Source: Candidatus Terasakiella magnetica (lineage in GTDB: Bacteria > Pseudomonadota > Alphaproteobacteria > Rhodospirillales > Terasakiellaceae). Taken from it: DNA of 64,000 bases. Location: NCBI RefSeq assembly GCF_900093605.1, contig NZ_FLYE01000046.1, positions 1 through 64,000 of the forward strand. The letters run 5' to 3'. Made by a program: the position numbers and the translations under genes. Shown here piece after piece: positions 50,819 through 60,845 of the stretch (positions within the stretch are counted from its first letter, which is position 1; the number at the start of each line of letters is the position of its first letter). The notes beneath the pieces were generated by a model. It was not told the DNA's origin, made no database searches, and saw nothing but the letters and a program-made list of their open reading frames with translations.

Positions 50819-51462
50819 TTTGTAGCTTGATCAACATTTTGAACAAGTTGCGCTGTTTTATTTTTCAGCGCATCAATCAAGCCGTTCACCTTACCGCCAT
50901 TGCGTTTAATAACAGAGGAAAACTCAGAACGTTGTGTCTGGCTCATGCTCACACCAGCAATCAGGACATCAACAACTTTCATATTGCCTTCCTTGCCTGA
51001 TTTCACACGCCAGTCTACAAAGATGGGTTCGCTTGACGTTGGGCGGTCAATGCGTGAACGCACGATGGCATCTTGATCATTCTTTGCCAACGACTGAACC
51101 ACTGTCATAGTGATGTCATCACCAGAATAGTCTTTAAAACGGTTGGCATAGGTAACAATGATGAAATCTTCAAACAGCTTGAGGTATTCTTCTTTTTCAG
51201 CTGGTTTTGCTTTGCGCCAGTAACGGCCCAAGACCCATTTACCAATGGCACGGACATCAAAGCCATCATTCAAGATGGTGCGGAATTCTTTTTGCAAAGC
51301 CGCTTCATCGTCAATGGTGCGAAAGCTGTTCATGGCTTTATCAGCCATGATTTGAATGAAGCCTTCAGCTTCTTTGGCAAAGTCTTTAGCAGAGGCAGTT
51401 GTTGCGCCAAGGCAGATAAAGGCCGACAAAAACGCAGCTACAAATAAACGACGTGTCATCAT
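50815..51462 (-). CDS. mlaC: periplasmic phospholipid-binding protein MlaC
   Basis: A 215-residue protein with a signal peptide (ending TASA, cut before KDFAKEA) and the MlaC/Ttg2D domain (WVLGRYWRKAKPAEKEEYLK, then YSGDDITMTVVQS and VVDVLIAGVSMSQTQRSEF). It carries phospholipids between the outer-membrane MlaA complex and the inner-membrane MlaFEDB transporter, which is not in the window. It follows mlaA by 14 nt in the same operon. Confidence 0.94.
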   Translation of the reverse strand: MMTRRLFVAAFLSAFICLGATTASAKDFAKEAEGFIQIMADKAMNSFRTIDDEAALQKEFRTILNDGFDVRAIGKWVLGRYWRKAKPAEKEEYLKLFEDFIIVTYANRFKDYSGDDITMTVVQSLAKNDQDAIVRSRIDRPTSSEPIFVDWRVKSGKEGNMKVVDVLIAGVSMSQTQRSEFSSVIKRNGGKVNGLIDALKNKTAQLVQNVDQATN

Positions 51463-51476
51463 TGCTCTATTGGTCC

Positions 51477-52283
51477 TTAACGCGCTTCAGTAATTTCTTC
51501 ATCGCCCGGTGAAGGGGCATCAAAATCGAAAGACAGGCTTGGTGCTGCTTTCACCTTTGGCTGATCATTATTCATGATCTCAGCCTGGCGGCGCTGCATA
51601 TAAAAGCTGCGCATGGCAACATACGGGTCAAGCGAGTTCTTTTTCATATCTTCAATGGCGTCATAGTAATAAGCGCGTGTATCAACGGCACTTACAAGGC
51701 TGCGACCCATTGGGAAATTATCACGGTCCGTGTTGTTGGCCCAGATGTTAACCGGGTCTGTGAAATAATCGACAACCAGACCGATTGCATCACGTGGGCT
51801 TGAAGGACCAAAGATAGGAAGAACAATATAAGGGCCTTCACCAATGCCCCAAACGGCAAGGGTCTGACCAAAATCTTCACTATGTTGTTTAAAGCCCATG
51901 TCTTTTGCAGGATCGTTAAAGCCGAGCACACCAACTGTGGTGTTGATGGCAAAGCGCGATACGGTGTTTAACGCGCGATCAGGCTCACCTTGCAAAATAT
52001 CATTGAGCAGAATAATCGGTGTGCTGAGGTTTGACAGCATATTGTGAATGCCATTTTGGACAGGTGGCGGCAAGAGCGAGCGATAAAGCGTCGCTGCCGG
52101 GCGCAGGAACCATGTATCCACAACTTCGTTGAAACCATAAACCGCACGGTTCACGCCTTCTAACGGGTCATTCACTTCATCAACAGCTTGTGGTTGACTT
52201 GCACACCCTGAGAGAATCACAGCAACAGCAACGATTCCACCAAGTCTTTTTATCCAACTCTTCTGCTTTACGGGCTTTGTCAT
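51477..52283 (-). CDS. mlaA: outer-membrane lipid-asymmetry lipoprotein MlaA
   Basis: A MlaA (VacJ) lipoprotein of about 268 residues. The lipobox is VILSGC; the MlaA domain has DPLEGVNRAVYGFNEVVDTW, LNDILQGEPDRALNTVSRF and VGVLGFNDPAKDMGF. It removes surface-exposed phospholipid from the outer membrane. The frame extends to 52331, but the ATG at 52283 (MTKPVKQKSWIKRL) gives a normal-length signal peptide and is preferred. It is the first gene of mlaA-mlaC. Confidence 0.94.
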   Translation of the reverse strand: MTKPVKQKSWIKRLGGIVAVAVILSGCASQPQAVDEVNDPLEGVNRAVYGFNEVVDTWFLRPAATLYRSLLPPPVQNGIHNMLSNLSTPIILLNDILQGEPDRALNTVSRFAINTTVGVLGFNDPAKDMGFKQHSEDFGQTLAVWGIGEGPYIVLPIFGPSSPRDAIGLVVDYFTDPVNIWANNTDRDNFPMGRSLVSAVDTRAYYYDAIEDMKKNSLDPYVAMRSFYMQRRQAEIMNNDQPKVKAAPSLSFDFDAPSPGDEEITEAR

Positions 52284-52531
52284 TCTACACCGAATTTTTA
52301 TTGTTTCTGTCCGTTTTGTTAATAAAAACAATAAGTTAAATATTTTTAATCAAATTGTATTTATCATTGAGTTCACGCATACCCCAACAGACATTCTGTC
52401 TTTCATACGTAAATCCAACCATTGAACTACCATAGCGTAACGCAAAATACCAGTACTTGAAATGGTTTAAAAAACATCAAAGGCTGTAGGGTGTGGCTTT
52501 TGTGCAACAGATGATTTTTTGTATTGCAATG

Positions 52532-52551
52532 ATATAAAGATATCTTTATAT
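52532..52551. promoter_or_regulatory. 20-bp perfect palindrome, probable SAM-cycle operator
   Basis: ATATAAAGATATCTTTATAT is a perfect 20-bp palindrome, 34 nt before the start of the ArsR-methyltransferase gene. It sits between a possible -35 (TTGCAA, 52524-52529) and -10 (TATATG, 52547-52552) with 17-nt spacing, as expected for an autorepressor operator. ArsR-family regulators of the methionine/SAM cycle (SahR, SamR) are known in Proteobacteria; assigning this site to one of them is inference. Confidence 0.65.
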
Positions 52552-52585
52552 GTTGAATATAGTTTTTTGATGAGACGAGTTTTAA

Positions 52586-53521
52586 ATGGATAGAATTCTT
52601 TCTGCCTTAAAAGCATTGGGAGAACCAACCAGAATGCGTGTGATGGCCTTGTGTGCACAGGGTGATCTGACCGTGTCTGAACTCGTCCATATCTTAGGTC
52701 AAAGCCAGCCACGGGTTTCACGTCACCTAAAATTATTATGTGAGGCCGGTCTTTTACAAAGACTGCGTGAAGGCAGTTGGGTCTTTCATCGTTTGGCGCC
52801 AGACGGGGAGGAAAATGCCTTTGTCAGCAAGCTTGTTGAAATGATTCCCCAAGATGATGAGATTATTTTGCGCGATCGTGAACGTTTGGGTGAAATCAAG
52901 CGCGAACGTGCGCAAAAAGCCACAGAGTATTTTGGTGAGATCGCACAGGAATGGGCAGAAATTCGCGCCCTTCATGTCGGCGATGGTGAAGTTGAAAAGA
53001 TTTTGCTGGATGTGCTTTCACCACAACCTGATTATGATTTTCTTGATATCGGTACGGCAACAGGGCGCATTATGGAGGTGTTTTCCCCTCATATTAGACA
53101 AGGCTGGGGAATTGACCTCTCGTCTGAGATGCTTTCCATTGCGCGTGCCAATTTAGAAAAAGGCGGCTTTAATAATTGCGCGGTGCGCCAAGGCGATATG
53201 TATCAGGTGCCCTTTAGTGGCGAAAGCTTTGACCTTGTAACAATTTATCAGGTGCTTCATTACGCTGATGAACCGCTGCGCGCCATCATTGAGGCTGCGC
53301 GGGTTTTGCGCCCCGGTGGCAAGCTTGCCATTGTTGATTTTGCCCCTCATGAAGAAGAGAATTTGCGAAGCCAATACCAACACCGTCGTCTTGGTTTTTC
53401 AGAAACAGAGCTTTCCCTTTTATGTGAGGAAAGTGGTTTAAATATTTCACAGGTTCGCCAATTACCGGGCGACCCATTAACGGTAACCATCTGGATTGCC
53501 GAAAAAAAAGATAACAATTAA
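52586..53521 (+). CDS. ArsR-family regulator fused to a SAM methyltransferase domain
   Basis: A 311-residue protein. Residues 1-90 form an ArsR winged helix (ALGEPTRMRVMALCAQGDLTVSELVHILGQSQPRVSRHLK). Residues 130-300 form a class I methyltransferase fold (FLDIGTATGRIMEVFSP, GIDLSSEMLSIA, YQVLHYADEPLRAI). No metal-binding cysteine pair of the ArsR type is seen in the DNA-binding helix. The fused fold probably senses SAM or SAH. It sits directly before metF and metH, so a role in controlling the methionine cycle is likely; a palindromic operator lies 34 nt upstream. Confidence 0.9.
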   Translation: MDRILSALKALGEPTRMRVMALCAQGDLTVSELVHILGQSQPRVSRHLKLLCEAGLLQRLREGSWVFHRLAPDGEENAFVSKLVEMIPQDDEIILRDRERLGEIKRERAQKATEYFGEIAQEWAEIRALHVGDGEVEKILLDVLSPQPDYDFLDIGTATGRIMEVFSPHIRQGWGIDLSSEMLSIARANLEKGGFNNCAVRQGDMYQVPFSGESFDLVTIYQVLHYADEPLRAIIEAARVLRPGGKLAIVDFAPHEEENLRSQYQHRRLGFSETELSLLCEESGLNISQVRQLPGDPLTVTIWIAEKKDNN

Positions 53522-53561
53522 ATGAGATACATCTGCTTTTCAGATGATGGAGAATACGAAA

Positions 53562-54479
53562 GTGACGATTAAAGAAGAACAAAAAGCCATTTTAAGCGGC
53601 CTGCCTGTTGCAGCCCCTTTACCAAATGATGTGAATGTATCATTTGAATTCTTTCCCCCAAAGTCTGAAAAGATGGAAGAAACGCTCTGGGCCTCTTTAA
53701 AACGTCTGGAGCCCCTTGGTCCCCAATTCGTATCTGTCACATACGGGGCAGGCGGTACCACGCGTGAGCGCACTCATAATACGGTTGTAGGGATTCAAAA
53801 AGAAACCTCCATGACAGCAGCGGCTCATTTAACTTGTGTGGGTTCATCTAAGGCCGAGATTGATGAGATCGCGGACCGTTACTGGGAAGAAGGCATCCGT
53901 CATATCGTGGCCTTGCGCGGTGATCCGGCTGAAGGGGATAAAACTTATACGCCTCATCCAGATGGTTATGCTTATGCGGTTGATCTGGTTGAAGGGCTTA
54001 AAAAACGCCATGATTTTGAAATCAGCGTGGCAGGCTATCCTGAAAACCACCCAGAAGCCCCAAGTGAGCAGTTTGATCTGGATTACTTAAAGAGAAAAGT
54101 GGACGCTGGTGCCAACCGCGTTATCACACAATATTTCTTTGAGGCTGAAACCTTCTTGCGCTATCGCGACAAGGCCGCTGCCGCAGGTGTGACGGTGCCG
54201 ATCATTCCGGGTATTTTGCCTGTGACCAACTTCAAGCAGGTTTTGAAAATGTCAGACATGTGTGCAACCAATGTCCCTGCGTGGATGGCGGACCTGTTTA
54301 GTGGTTTGGATGAGGAACCCGAAACACGCAAATTGGTCGCTGCAACCGTGGCGTCAGAGCTTTGTCGCGTGCTTCACGCTAATGGCGTGAAAGACTTCCA
54401 TTTCTATACATTGAACCGTGCAGACCTGACTTATGCTTTCTGCCATGTTCTTGGTGTTCGCCCGAAAGGAACTAAATAA
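53562..54479 (+). CDS. metF: 5,10-methylenetetrahydrofolate reductase
   Basis: A MetF of about 305 residues with FAD/folate-binding blocks [54 protein letters not shown] and the C-terminal [14 protein letters not shown]. It makes 5-methyltetrahydrofolate for methionine synthase. ATGs exist at 53544 and 53547, but GGAG (53549-53552) is well spaced before the GTG at 53562, which is chosen. Its TAA overlaps the next ATG as TAATG. Confidence 0.95.
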   Translation: MTIKEEQKAILSGLPVAAPLPNDVNVSFEFFPPKSEKMEETLWASLKRLEPLGPQFVSVTYGAGGTTRERTHNTVVGIQKETSMTAAAHLTCVGSSKAEIDEIADRYWEEGIRHIVALRGDPAEGDKTYTPHPDGYAYAVDLVEGLKKRHDFEISVAGYPENHPEAPSEQFDLDYLKRKVDAGANRVITQYFFEAETFLRYRDKAAAAGVTVPIIPGILPVTNFKQVLKMSDMCATNVPAWMADLFSGLDEEPETRKLVAATVASELCRVLHANGVKDFHFYTLNRADLTYAFCHVLGVRPKGTK

Positions 54480-55546
54480 TGACAACCCGTGAAGAACGTT
54501 TGGCTTACTTGGAAAGTGAATCTAAGAAACGCATTATGATCCTCGATGGCGCTATGGGTACAATGATCCAGCGTTATGGCCTAACAGAGGCTGATTATCG
54601 TGGGGAGCGTTGTGCTGAGTGGGCTCAAGATGTGAAGGGCAATAATGACCTTCTCTCCATCACCAAGCCCCAAGTCATCAAGGAAATCCATACGGAATAT
54701 TTAGAAGCTGGTGCAGATATCTTGGGCACCAACACCTTTTCATCCACAACCATTGCGCAAGCTGATTATGCCATGGAAGAGCTTGCTTATGAGATGAATG
54801 TTGAAAGTGCGCGCATTGCCCGTGAGGCAGCCGATGAAATGAGTGCTAAAACACCTGATCGCATCCGTCTTGTCGCAGGGGCCATGGGGCCGACAAACCG
54901 CACATGTTCCATCTCACCTGATGTGAATGATCCGGGCTATCGCAACGTTTCCTTTGATGAGTTGCGCATTGCCTATAAATCTGCGGCCAAAGGCTTGCTT
55001 GAAGGCGGGGCTGATTTGCTGATCGTTGAAACCATCTTTGATACGCTTAATGCCAAGGCGGCACTGTTTGCTATTGAAGAGCTGTTTGATGAGCAGGGCT
55101 GGAGCGTGCCGATTATGATTTCCGGCACCTTGACCGATGCCTCAGGGCGTACCCTTTCTGGGCAAACGGCAGAAGCATTCTGGAATTCTGTTCGCCATGT
55201 AAACCCATTTTCTGTTGGGTTGAACTGTGCGTTAGGCGCTGATTTGATGCGCCCGCATATCGCAGCTTTGTCTCAAGTGTCTGAAGTGCGTGTCTCAACC
55301 TATCCAAATGCGGGCTTGCCAAACGAGATGGGTGGTTATGATGAAACACCCGAACAGATGGGTGAGGCCTTAAAAGAATGGGCTGAAAGTGGCTTGATTA
55401 ATATCGTTGGGGGCTGTTGTGGCACAAGCCCGGCGCACATTAAGATCATTGCCGAGGCGGTTAGTGGCATTACCCCACGCGCTGTACCAGAGCTGGACGT
55501 GAAAATGCGTCTTTCGGGTCTTGAGCCTTTTAACATTGCGTCCTAA
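54479..55546 (+). CDS. metH: methionine synthase, N-terminal homocysteine-binding part (split MetH)
   Basis: A 355-residue protein equal to the first module of MetH, the homocysteine S-methyltransferase barrel. It has the opening [11 protein letters not shown] and the zinc ligands in GLNCALGA and [11 protein letters not shown]. In most bacteria this is fused to the pterin and cobalamin domains; here those are in the next gene. The split form occurs in several alphaproteobacteria. The start overlaps metF (TAATG), and the second half begins 9 nt after this stop. Confidence 0.95.
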   Translation: MTTREERLAYLESESKKRIMILDGAMGTMIQRYGLTEADYRGERCAEWAQDVKGNNDLLSITKPQVIKEIHTEYLEAGADILGTNTFSSTTIAQADYAMEELAYEMNVESARIAREAADEMSAKTPDRIRLVAGAMGPTNRTCSISPDVNDPGYRNVSFDELRIAYKSAAKGLLEGGADLLIVETIFDTLNAKAALFAIEELFDEQGWSVPIMISGTLTDASGRTLSGQTAEAFWNSVRHVNPFSVGLNCALGADLMRPHIAALSQVSEVRVSTYPNAGLPNEMGGYDETPEQMGEALKEWAESGLINIVGGCCGTSPAHIKIIAEAVSGITPRAVPELDVKMRLSGLEPFNIAS

Positions 55547-55555
55547 GAGAATAAA

Positions 55556-58195
55556 ATGACAACTCAACAAGCAACATTTATCAATGTCGGGGAACGCACA
55601 AACGTTGCGGGCTCGGCAAAATTTAAACGACTGATCGCTGAAGAACAATATGACGAAGCCCTCAGTGTGGCTTTGCAGCAGGTCGAAAACGGTGCCAATA
55701 TCATCGATATCAACATGGATGACGCCATGCTTGATAGTGAGAAAGCCATGGTGCGTTTCTTAAATCTGATTGCGGCAGAACCGGATATCGCACGTGTTCC
55801 TGTGATGATTGATAGTTCTAAATGGTCGGTCATTGAAGCAGGCCTGCAATGTGTGCAGGGTAAGGCCGTTGTGAACTCCATTTCCTTGAAAGAGGGAAAA
55901 GAACAGTTCGTTGATCATGCCAAGAAAATCAAACGCTATGGCGCAGCTGTTGTGGTTATGGCCTTTGATGAAGATGGGCAGGCCGATACCAAAGAGCGCA
56001 AGGTCGAGATTTGTAAACGCTCTTATGATGTTTTGGTCAATGAAGTTGGTTTTCCCCCTGAAGATATTATCTTTGATCCCAACATCTTTGCCGTTGCAAC
56101 GGGCATTGAAGAACATAACAATTATGCGGTGGATTTCATTGAGGCCACACGCATCATTCGTGAACAATGCCCGCATTGTCATATTTCTGGCGGCTTATCA
56201 AATGTGTCTTTTTCGTTTCGCGGGAACAATCCGGTGCGCGAAGCCATGCATTCGGTCTTTTTGTATCACGCCATTCAGGCGGGTATGGATATGGGCATTG
56301 TTAACCCAGCTCAGCTGGAAGTTTATGATGAAATTCCCCTTGATCTGCGTGAGCGCGTTGAAGATGTTATTCTTAACAAACGCGACGATGCCACAGACCG
56401 CCTCTTAGAAGTTGCTGATGAATATAAAGGCAAGGGCGGCTCAAAAGCGGCGGCAACGGACCTGTCTTGGCGTGAAAAGCCTGTGGCAGAACGCTTATCT
56501 TTTGCTTTGGTTAAAGGGATGGATCAATTCATCACCGAAGATACCGAAGAAGCCCGCCAGATGTTTGATAAACCGATTGAGGTGATCGAAGGTCCCTTGA
56601 TGGACGGTATGAACGTGGTGGGTGATCTGTTTGGTGCAGGTAAGATGTTTTTGCCCCAAGTGGTGAAATCAGCCCGCGTGATGAAAAAGGCTGTGGCCTA
56701 CCTCATGCCATATATTGAAGACGGTAAAGAAGCCGGATCAGAATCTGCTGGTAAGGTTTTGATGGCGACGGTGAAGGGTGATGTACATGATATCGGTAAA
56801 AATATCGTGGGCGTTGTCTTGCAATGTAACAACTTTGAAGTCATCGACCTTGGTGTGATGGTGCCAACCCAAACTATTTTGGACGAAGCCAAAAAACACA
56901 ATGTGGATATTATCGGTCTTTCTGGGCTGATCACACCATCGCTTGAAGAAATGGTGAATGTGGCGCGCGAGATGAAGCGTCTGGATATGAACATTCCGCT
57001 ATTGGTTGGCGGGGCGACCACCTCTAAAGTCCATACGGCTGTGAAAATTGATCCAAGTTATGGGCATCCAACGGTGCATGTGCTGGATGCTTCGCGTGCT
57101 GTTGGGGTTTGCTCGAACCTGTTGTCTGAGACAAAGCGTGACGCGTTTGTGGCTAATCTGGATGCTGAATATGAGCAAACACGCATAGCCCGGGCGAAAA
57201 AGCAAAACAAGGGCAACAAGATTTCCATTGATGATGCCCGCAAAGCCAAGCAGCCTATTGATTGGGATGCGTTTAAGGCGGTAAAACCGTCTTTCTTGGG
57301 CACAAAAACATTTGAGGATTATCCGCTGGATGATCTGGTGGAACGTATTGACTGGACGCCGTTCTTCCGCACGTGGGAGCTGGCTGGTAATTATCCGAAA
57401 ATCCTTGAAGATGAAGTTGTGGGCGAAACCGCAACCAATCTGTTTAAAGATGCCCAAGATATGCTCAAGCAGATCATTTCTGAGAAATGGCTGACAGCTA
57501 AGGGTGTTATTGGTTTCTGGCCTGCGAATTCAACAGAAGATGACAGCATTCGCCTGTTTAAGGATGAAGCACGTTCTGAGGATCTGGCACGTTTGCATAT
57601 GGTGCGCCAGCAAATCCCCAAAGCAGAGGGGCGTTATGATAACTGTCTGGCTGATTATATCGCGCCAAGCGGGGAAGATTATATCGGTGGTTTTGCGGTT
57701 ACAGCAGGTCATGGCATTGAAAGCAAATTGGCTGAGTTTGAGGCCGCCCATGATGACTATCGCTCTATCTTGTTAAAAGCTTTGGCTGATCGTCTGGCTG
57801 AAGCCTTTGCTGAGCGTATGCATGAGCGTGTGCGCAAAGATTTCTGGGGCTATGCTTCAGATGAGGGCTTAGCCAATGAAGCTTTGATTAAGGAAGAATA
57901 TAGCGGCATTCGTCCGGCACCGGGGTATCCGGCCTGTCCTGAACATTCAGAAAAAGAAACATTGTTTAAGCTTCTGGATGCTGAAAAAGAAGCGGGCATT
58001 GAGCTGACAGACGGTTATGCCATGATGCCAACGGCTGCGGTCAGCGGGTTCTATTTCGCCAATCCTGAAGCCAAATATTTTGGTGTGGGTCGGGTTGAAA
58101 AAGATCAGGTTGAAGATTACGCACGTCGCAAAGACATCAATCTGGCACAAGCTGAAAGATTGCTTTCCCCGGTTTTGGGGTATGATCCTAAATAA
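55556..58195 (+). CDS. metH: methionine synthase, pterin/cobalamin/SAM-activation part (split MetH)
   Basis: An 879-residue protein. A pterin-binding barrel ([35 protein letters not shown]) is followed by a helical cap, the cobalamin domain with the DxHxxG motif ([18 protein letters not shown]), and a C-terminal reactivation domain ([36 protein letters not shown]). It carries methyl from methyltetrahydrofolate to homocysteine with the preceding protein and is reactivated by SAM. The cobalamin riboswitch sometimes found near metH was not seen. Confidence 0.97.
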   Translation: MTTQQATFINVGERTNVAGSAKFKRLIAEEQYDEALSVALQQVENGANIIDINMDDAMLDSEKAMVRFLNLIAAEPDIARVPVMIDSSKWSVIEAGLQCVQGKAVVNSISLKEGKEQFVDHAKKIKRYGAAVVVMAFDEDGQADTKERKVEICKRSYDVLVNEVGFPPEDIIFDPNIFAVATGIEEHNNYAVDFIEATRIIREQCPHCHISGGLSNVSFSFRGNNPVREAMHSVFLYHAIQAGMDMGIVNPAQLEVYDEIPLDLRERVEDVILNKRDDATDRLLEVADEYKGKGGSKAAATDLSWREKPVAERLSFALVKGMDQFITEDTEEARQMFDKPIEVIEGPLMDGMNVVGDLFGAGKMFLPQVVKSARVMKKAVAYLMPYIEDGKEAGSESAGKVLMATVKGDVHDIGKNIVGVVLQCNNFEVIDLGVMVPTQTILDEAKKHNVDIIGLSGLITPSLEEMVNVAREMKRLDMNIPLLVGGATTSKVHTAVKIDPSYGHPTVHVLDASRAVGVCSNLLSETKRDAFVANLDAEYEQTRIARAKKQNKGNKISIDDARKAKQPIDWDAFKAVKPSFLGTKTFEDYPLDDLVERIDWTPFFRTWELAGNYPKILEDEVVGETATNLFKDAQDMLKQIISEKWLTAKGVIGFWPANSTEDDSIRLFKDEARSEDLARLHMVRQQIPKAEGRYDNCLADYIAPSGEDYIGGFAVTAGHGIESKLAEFEAAHDDYRSILLKALADRLAEAFAERMHERVRKDFWGYASDEGLANEALIKEEYSGIRPAPGYPACPEHSEKETLFKLLDAEKEAGIELTDGYAMMPTAAVSGFYFANPEAKYFGVGRVEKDQVEDYARRKDINLAQAERLLSPVLGYDPK

Positions 58196-58198
58196 GAC

Positions 58199-58230
58199 AA
58201 AAAAGGGGAGCCATTTGGTTCCCCTTTTTT
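58199..58230 (+). terminator. terminator after metH
   Basis: AAAAAAGGGGAGCC pairs with GGTTCCCCTTTTTT over 14 bp around ATTT, ending in a T-run, 3 nt after the metH stop. It also separates the convergent receiver-HATPase gene. Confidence 0.9.
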
Positions 58231-58249
58231 ATTTACCCGTTTTGAAGGA

Positions 58250-59149
58250 TTAGAGTTTTACAACCGTGCGCACCTGATTGCCACAGCCAATATATTCGAC
58301 CTCGTCAAAAGAGATTTGCAAGGCCATGGCAATGCCGCGACCATGAGCATCAAACATGCGACACGGGTCAATTTCCATATAGCTTTCTGATCTAAAGCCC
58401 TTGCCTTGGTCTGTAATGACAAGCTCAATTTCTTTGTCGGTAATGGTGAGTTCAACCTCAACAAATTTATTGATATTTTCAGGCAGGTTCAGGCGACGGT
58501 ATATTTCATTTTGCCAGTCGTTATCCAGCACCAGCTGGCTTTTCTTCTGATATTCCAAACCGAGATTGCCATGCTCAATCGCATTGGTCAAAAGCTCATG
58601 AATACCAAGATTGACACTCTCGGGCTCAGGATAAGCACAACAGAGCAGGCTGGTGAGCTGTTCCATCTCATCAAGGGTGCGAATGGCAAAAGAGGCATTT
58701 TTTGCAAATTTGATCCCTTTGCGCGCTTGGGCGTGTTTGAAATCATTATGCTCACTTTGCTCTTTATGTTTTTTGGCTGAATGAACAAGGGATTGAACGA
58801 CTTTTTTGTCGGTTGATTTTTCAAGGAAGTAAAATGCACCCGCAGACAGGGCATCACTGATGAATGTAATATTGTGATTGTCTGTTTTAATGATCACTGG
58901 CAGATGAATGAATTTCTCATCATCCTTAATGGCATGAAGACACTGCAGGTCGCTCATTTCTTCACAGAGATCAAAATCGATAATCACCACATCATAACGT
59001 TCGGGATGCGTGTTGAGCTCATTAAGCGCTTTTTTTCCTGTTTCAAAAAAACTCAGTTGATGTTTCTTATCTGTCAATTGATCGGCAAGCAAATTCTGTG
59101 CGTATGGATCGCCGTCAACGACAAGAATTTTGATGAGGGAAGAAACCAT
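58250..59149 (-). CDS. receiver domain fused to an HATPase (anti-sigma-factor-like kinase)
   Basis: A 299-residue protein. The receiver domain (about 1-120) has LVVDGDPYA, the phospho-acceptor VVIIDFDL and lysine in YFLEKSTD. After a charged linker a RsbW/HATPase_c_2-type ATP-binding domain (about 150-299) keeps the N box LGIHELLTNAIEHG, the G1 box VITDQGKGF and AHGRGIAMAL. There is no histidine phospho-acceptor domain. This looks like a response regulator whose output is an anti-sigma-type kinase for partner switching. The longer frame start at 59233 is rejected because the ATG at 59149 begins the receiver fold. It follows the lipoprotein gene by 4 nt. Confidence 0.85.
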   Translation of the reverse strand: MVSSLIKILVVDGDPYAQNLLADQLTDKKHQLSFFETGKKALNELNTHPERYDVVIIDFDLCEEMSDLQCLHAIKDDEKFIHLPVIIKTDNHNITFISDALSAGAFYFLEKSTDKKVVQSLVHSAKKHKEQSEHNDFKHAQARKGIKFAKNASFAIRTLDEMEQLTSLLCCAYPEPESVNLGIHELLTNAIEHGNLGLEYQKKSQLVLDNDWQNEIYRRLNLPENINKFVEVELTITDKEIELVITDQGKGFRSESYMEIDPCRMFDAHGRGIAMALQISFDEVEYIGCGNQVRTVVKL

Positions 59150-59153
59150 GTTT

Positions 59154-60734
59154 TTATCCGCACCTATCTGAAGAAAGACCGGGGAAAGATTTGCCTGAAA
59201 AAGCACATCGGTTGGAGGAGGTGCGCCCGCCAACGGCCCGACAGAAATCTACTTGAGAGGGCTTGCGTAACTGAATGGCGTTAATTTTGTCTGATTGATC
59301 AAAGGCAAAATCAAGCTGCCATAAGTTGGGATCATTTTCCAGCTGAACCAAGGTGGTGCGATGGTCCCCGCTTTGACCCCGGCCCCGGCTGTAACAGCCA
59401 TAAGATTTTATGGGCAGCATCATGAGATATTCAGCAGCATCTGTATTTGAAAGGCTTGGGGCGACCACATCGTTTGTTGCATTGATCAATTGGCCTGATT
59501 GGGCAGGAAACAGCAAGCGGGCTTCATCGCGCACCACGAGCTTGTCGGTCATCATTTTAGCCAAGCGGGTATAGCCGCTGTCTTTTTGATTTTTAACAAG
59601 GCTGGCTATGCTGCTGAGTGCCTTGTTCATGGTTTTTGTTTTTGTGCGGCTCGTGCGCCCTTGTTTGGGTGAGGGCAAGCTAAACCCTGCTTCTTCAAGC
59701 CGCGCTGCACTATCAATACCACTACATTGGGTGATGTAATCGGTCTCTTTGGCAAAAAGGGCATGGGCCTGCATCATGCGCCATAAAACCAGCGTGCTAT
59801 CACGAAGAGAAAGGCCAAGGCGTTCTTGTAAAGCCCCTTGAATGGCGCGACAGCTTGAACGCAGAGCCTCAACAGGCACACTCCAGAAAACGCTTTCAAG
59901 GTCGCTTAAGGCTTCACGTGGGCTAAGGTTGCTGACTTTATAATTTAAAAGCTCATCATAAAGGGGCGGCTTGTTGTGATGCAGGGGTAAAACGCTGATT
60001 TTGCCTTCAACGGATAACAGAGTGCTTAGGGCAATATCCCCCATCGGGGCGATGAAGTTTAAGGCGGTGGCGAAATTTTCCAGATAGGAAATGGTGGAAT
60101 GGGCAACTTCTTTTAAAGAGGCTTCTTCCACAAGGGCAATGCGCTGGGCAAAGGCGTCTGCCAATGTTGAGATCTGATGGGCCTGTTCTTTGGAATAAAG
60201 CGGCAAGCTGTTGGCATAAGACTGGATAAGCTCATGGGCATCTTTTGAAAGACCTGTGAGTTTATCTTTAAGTAAAACAATCTCGATATCTACTGTTAGG
60301 GCTGCGCGCTGGGCAACAAAATAAGGTGTGAGGTTACCAGAGGCCTGAAAGATGTTTTTCCATTTATCATCTTGCTTATCAAAAATAAACAGCGGCACGG
60401 GCGGAAGTTTTAAGGCTTCGCCATTTCCGATATGGGCCAACAGGACGACCGATTGGGTTTTATCTGAGGTCAGGCCAGAAAGAAAGGCATCAGGTGATTT
60501 CGGTTGTAAGTCCGGTGTGGCCATAATGCGCAGATAATCGCTATTTGTCGCAATGGGCGCACTGTTTACATCAATGCTGGCAATGCGCTTTATGGCAAGC
60601 TGTTGGGCTTTTTCAGGCTGAAAAACCTCTTTAACAGGAAGCTTGGCTTGCTCAATTTCAGGTTCCTTGCAGGCTGTTAAAGGCAGCAAGAAAATGCCAG
60701 AGATCAAAGCGAGTGTTTTCAGCTTTTTTCGCAT
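59154..60734 (-). CDS. unknown lipoprotein, 526 residues
   Basis: A predicted lipoprotein: MRKKLKTLALISGIFLLPLTAC with the lipobox LTAC. The rest is of unrecognised family, mixed helical, with a basic Ser/Thr-rich stretch (SPKQGRTSRTKTKTMNKALS) in the middle and a Cys-containing C-terminus (FCRAVGGRTSSNRCAF, then DRCG). The frame extends to 60767, but the ATG at 60734 starts the signal peptide. It lies 4 nt before the receiver-HATPase gene on the same strand, so it may be the sensory or envelope partner of that regulator. Confidence 0.8.
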   Translation of the reverse strand: MRKKLKTLALISGIFLLPLTACKEPEIEQAKLPVKEVFQPEKAQQLAIKRIASIDVNSAPIATNSDYLRIMATPDLQPKSPDAFLSGLTSDKTQSVVLLAHIGNGEALKLPPVPLFIFDKQDDKWKNIFQASGNLTPYFVAQRAALTVDIEIVLLKDKLTGLSKDAHELIQSYANSLPLYSKEQAHQISTLADAFAQRIALVEEASLKEVAHSTISYLENFATALNFIAPMGDIALSTLLSVEGKISVLPLHHNKPPLYDELLNYKVSNLSPREALSDLESVFWSVPVEALRSSCRAIQGALQERLGLSLRDSTLVLWRMMQAHALFAKETDYITQCSGIDSAARLEEAGFSLPSPKQGRTSRTKTKTMNKALSSIASLVKNQKDSGYTRLAKMMTDKLVVRDEARLLFPAQSGQLINATNDVVAPSLSNTDAAEYLMMLPIKSYGCYSRGRGQSGDHRTTLVQLENDPNLWQLDFAFDQSDKINAIQLRKPSQVDFCRAVGGRTSSNRCAFSGKSFPGLSSDRCG

Positions 60735-60845
60735 TGCCTTTTTTAAACCCTTTCTTCTCACCAGCAAACAAAAGTATGGTGTTTTCCATAAGAAATATCA
60801 ACAGCCTATCACGTCTTTTTACGGCTGTAGAGAGGGTATATTAAA

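Noticed and set aside
52332-53561. SAM or cobalamin riboswitch before metF or metH
   Set aside because: No conserved riboswitch core was seen by eye; the only signal is the 20-bp palindrome. A covariance-model search would be decisive.
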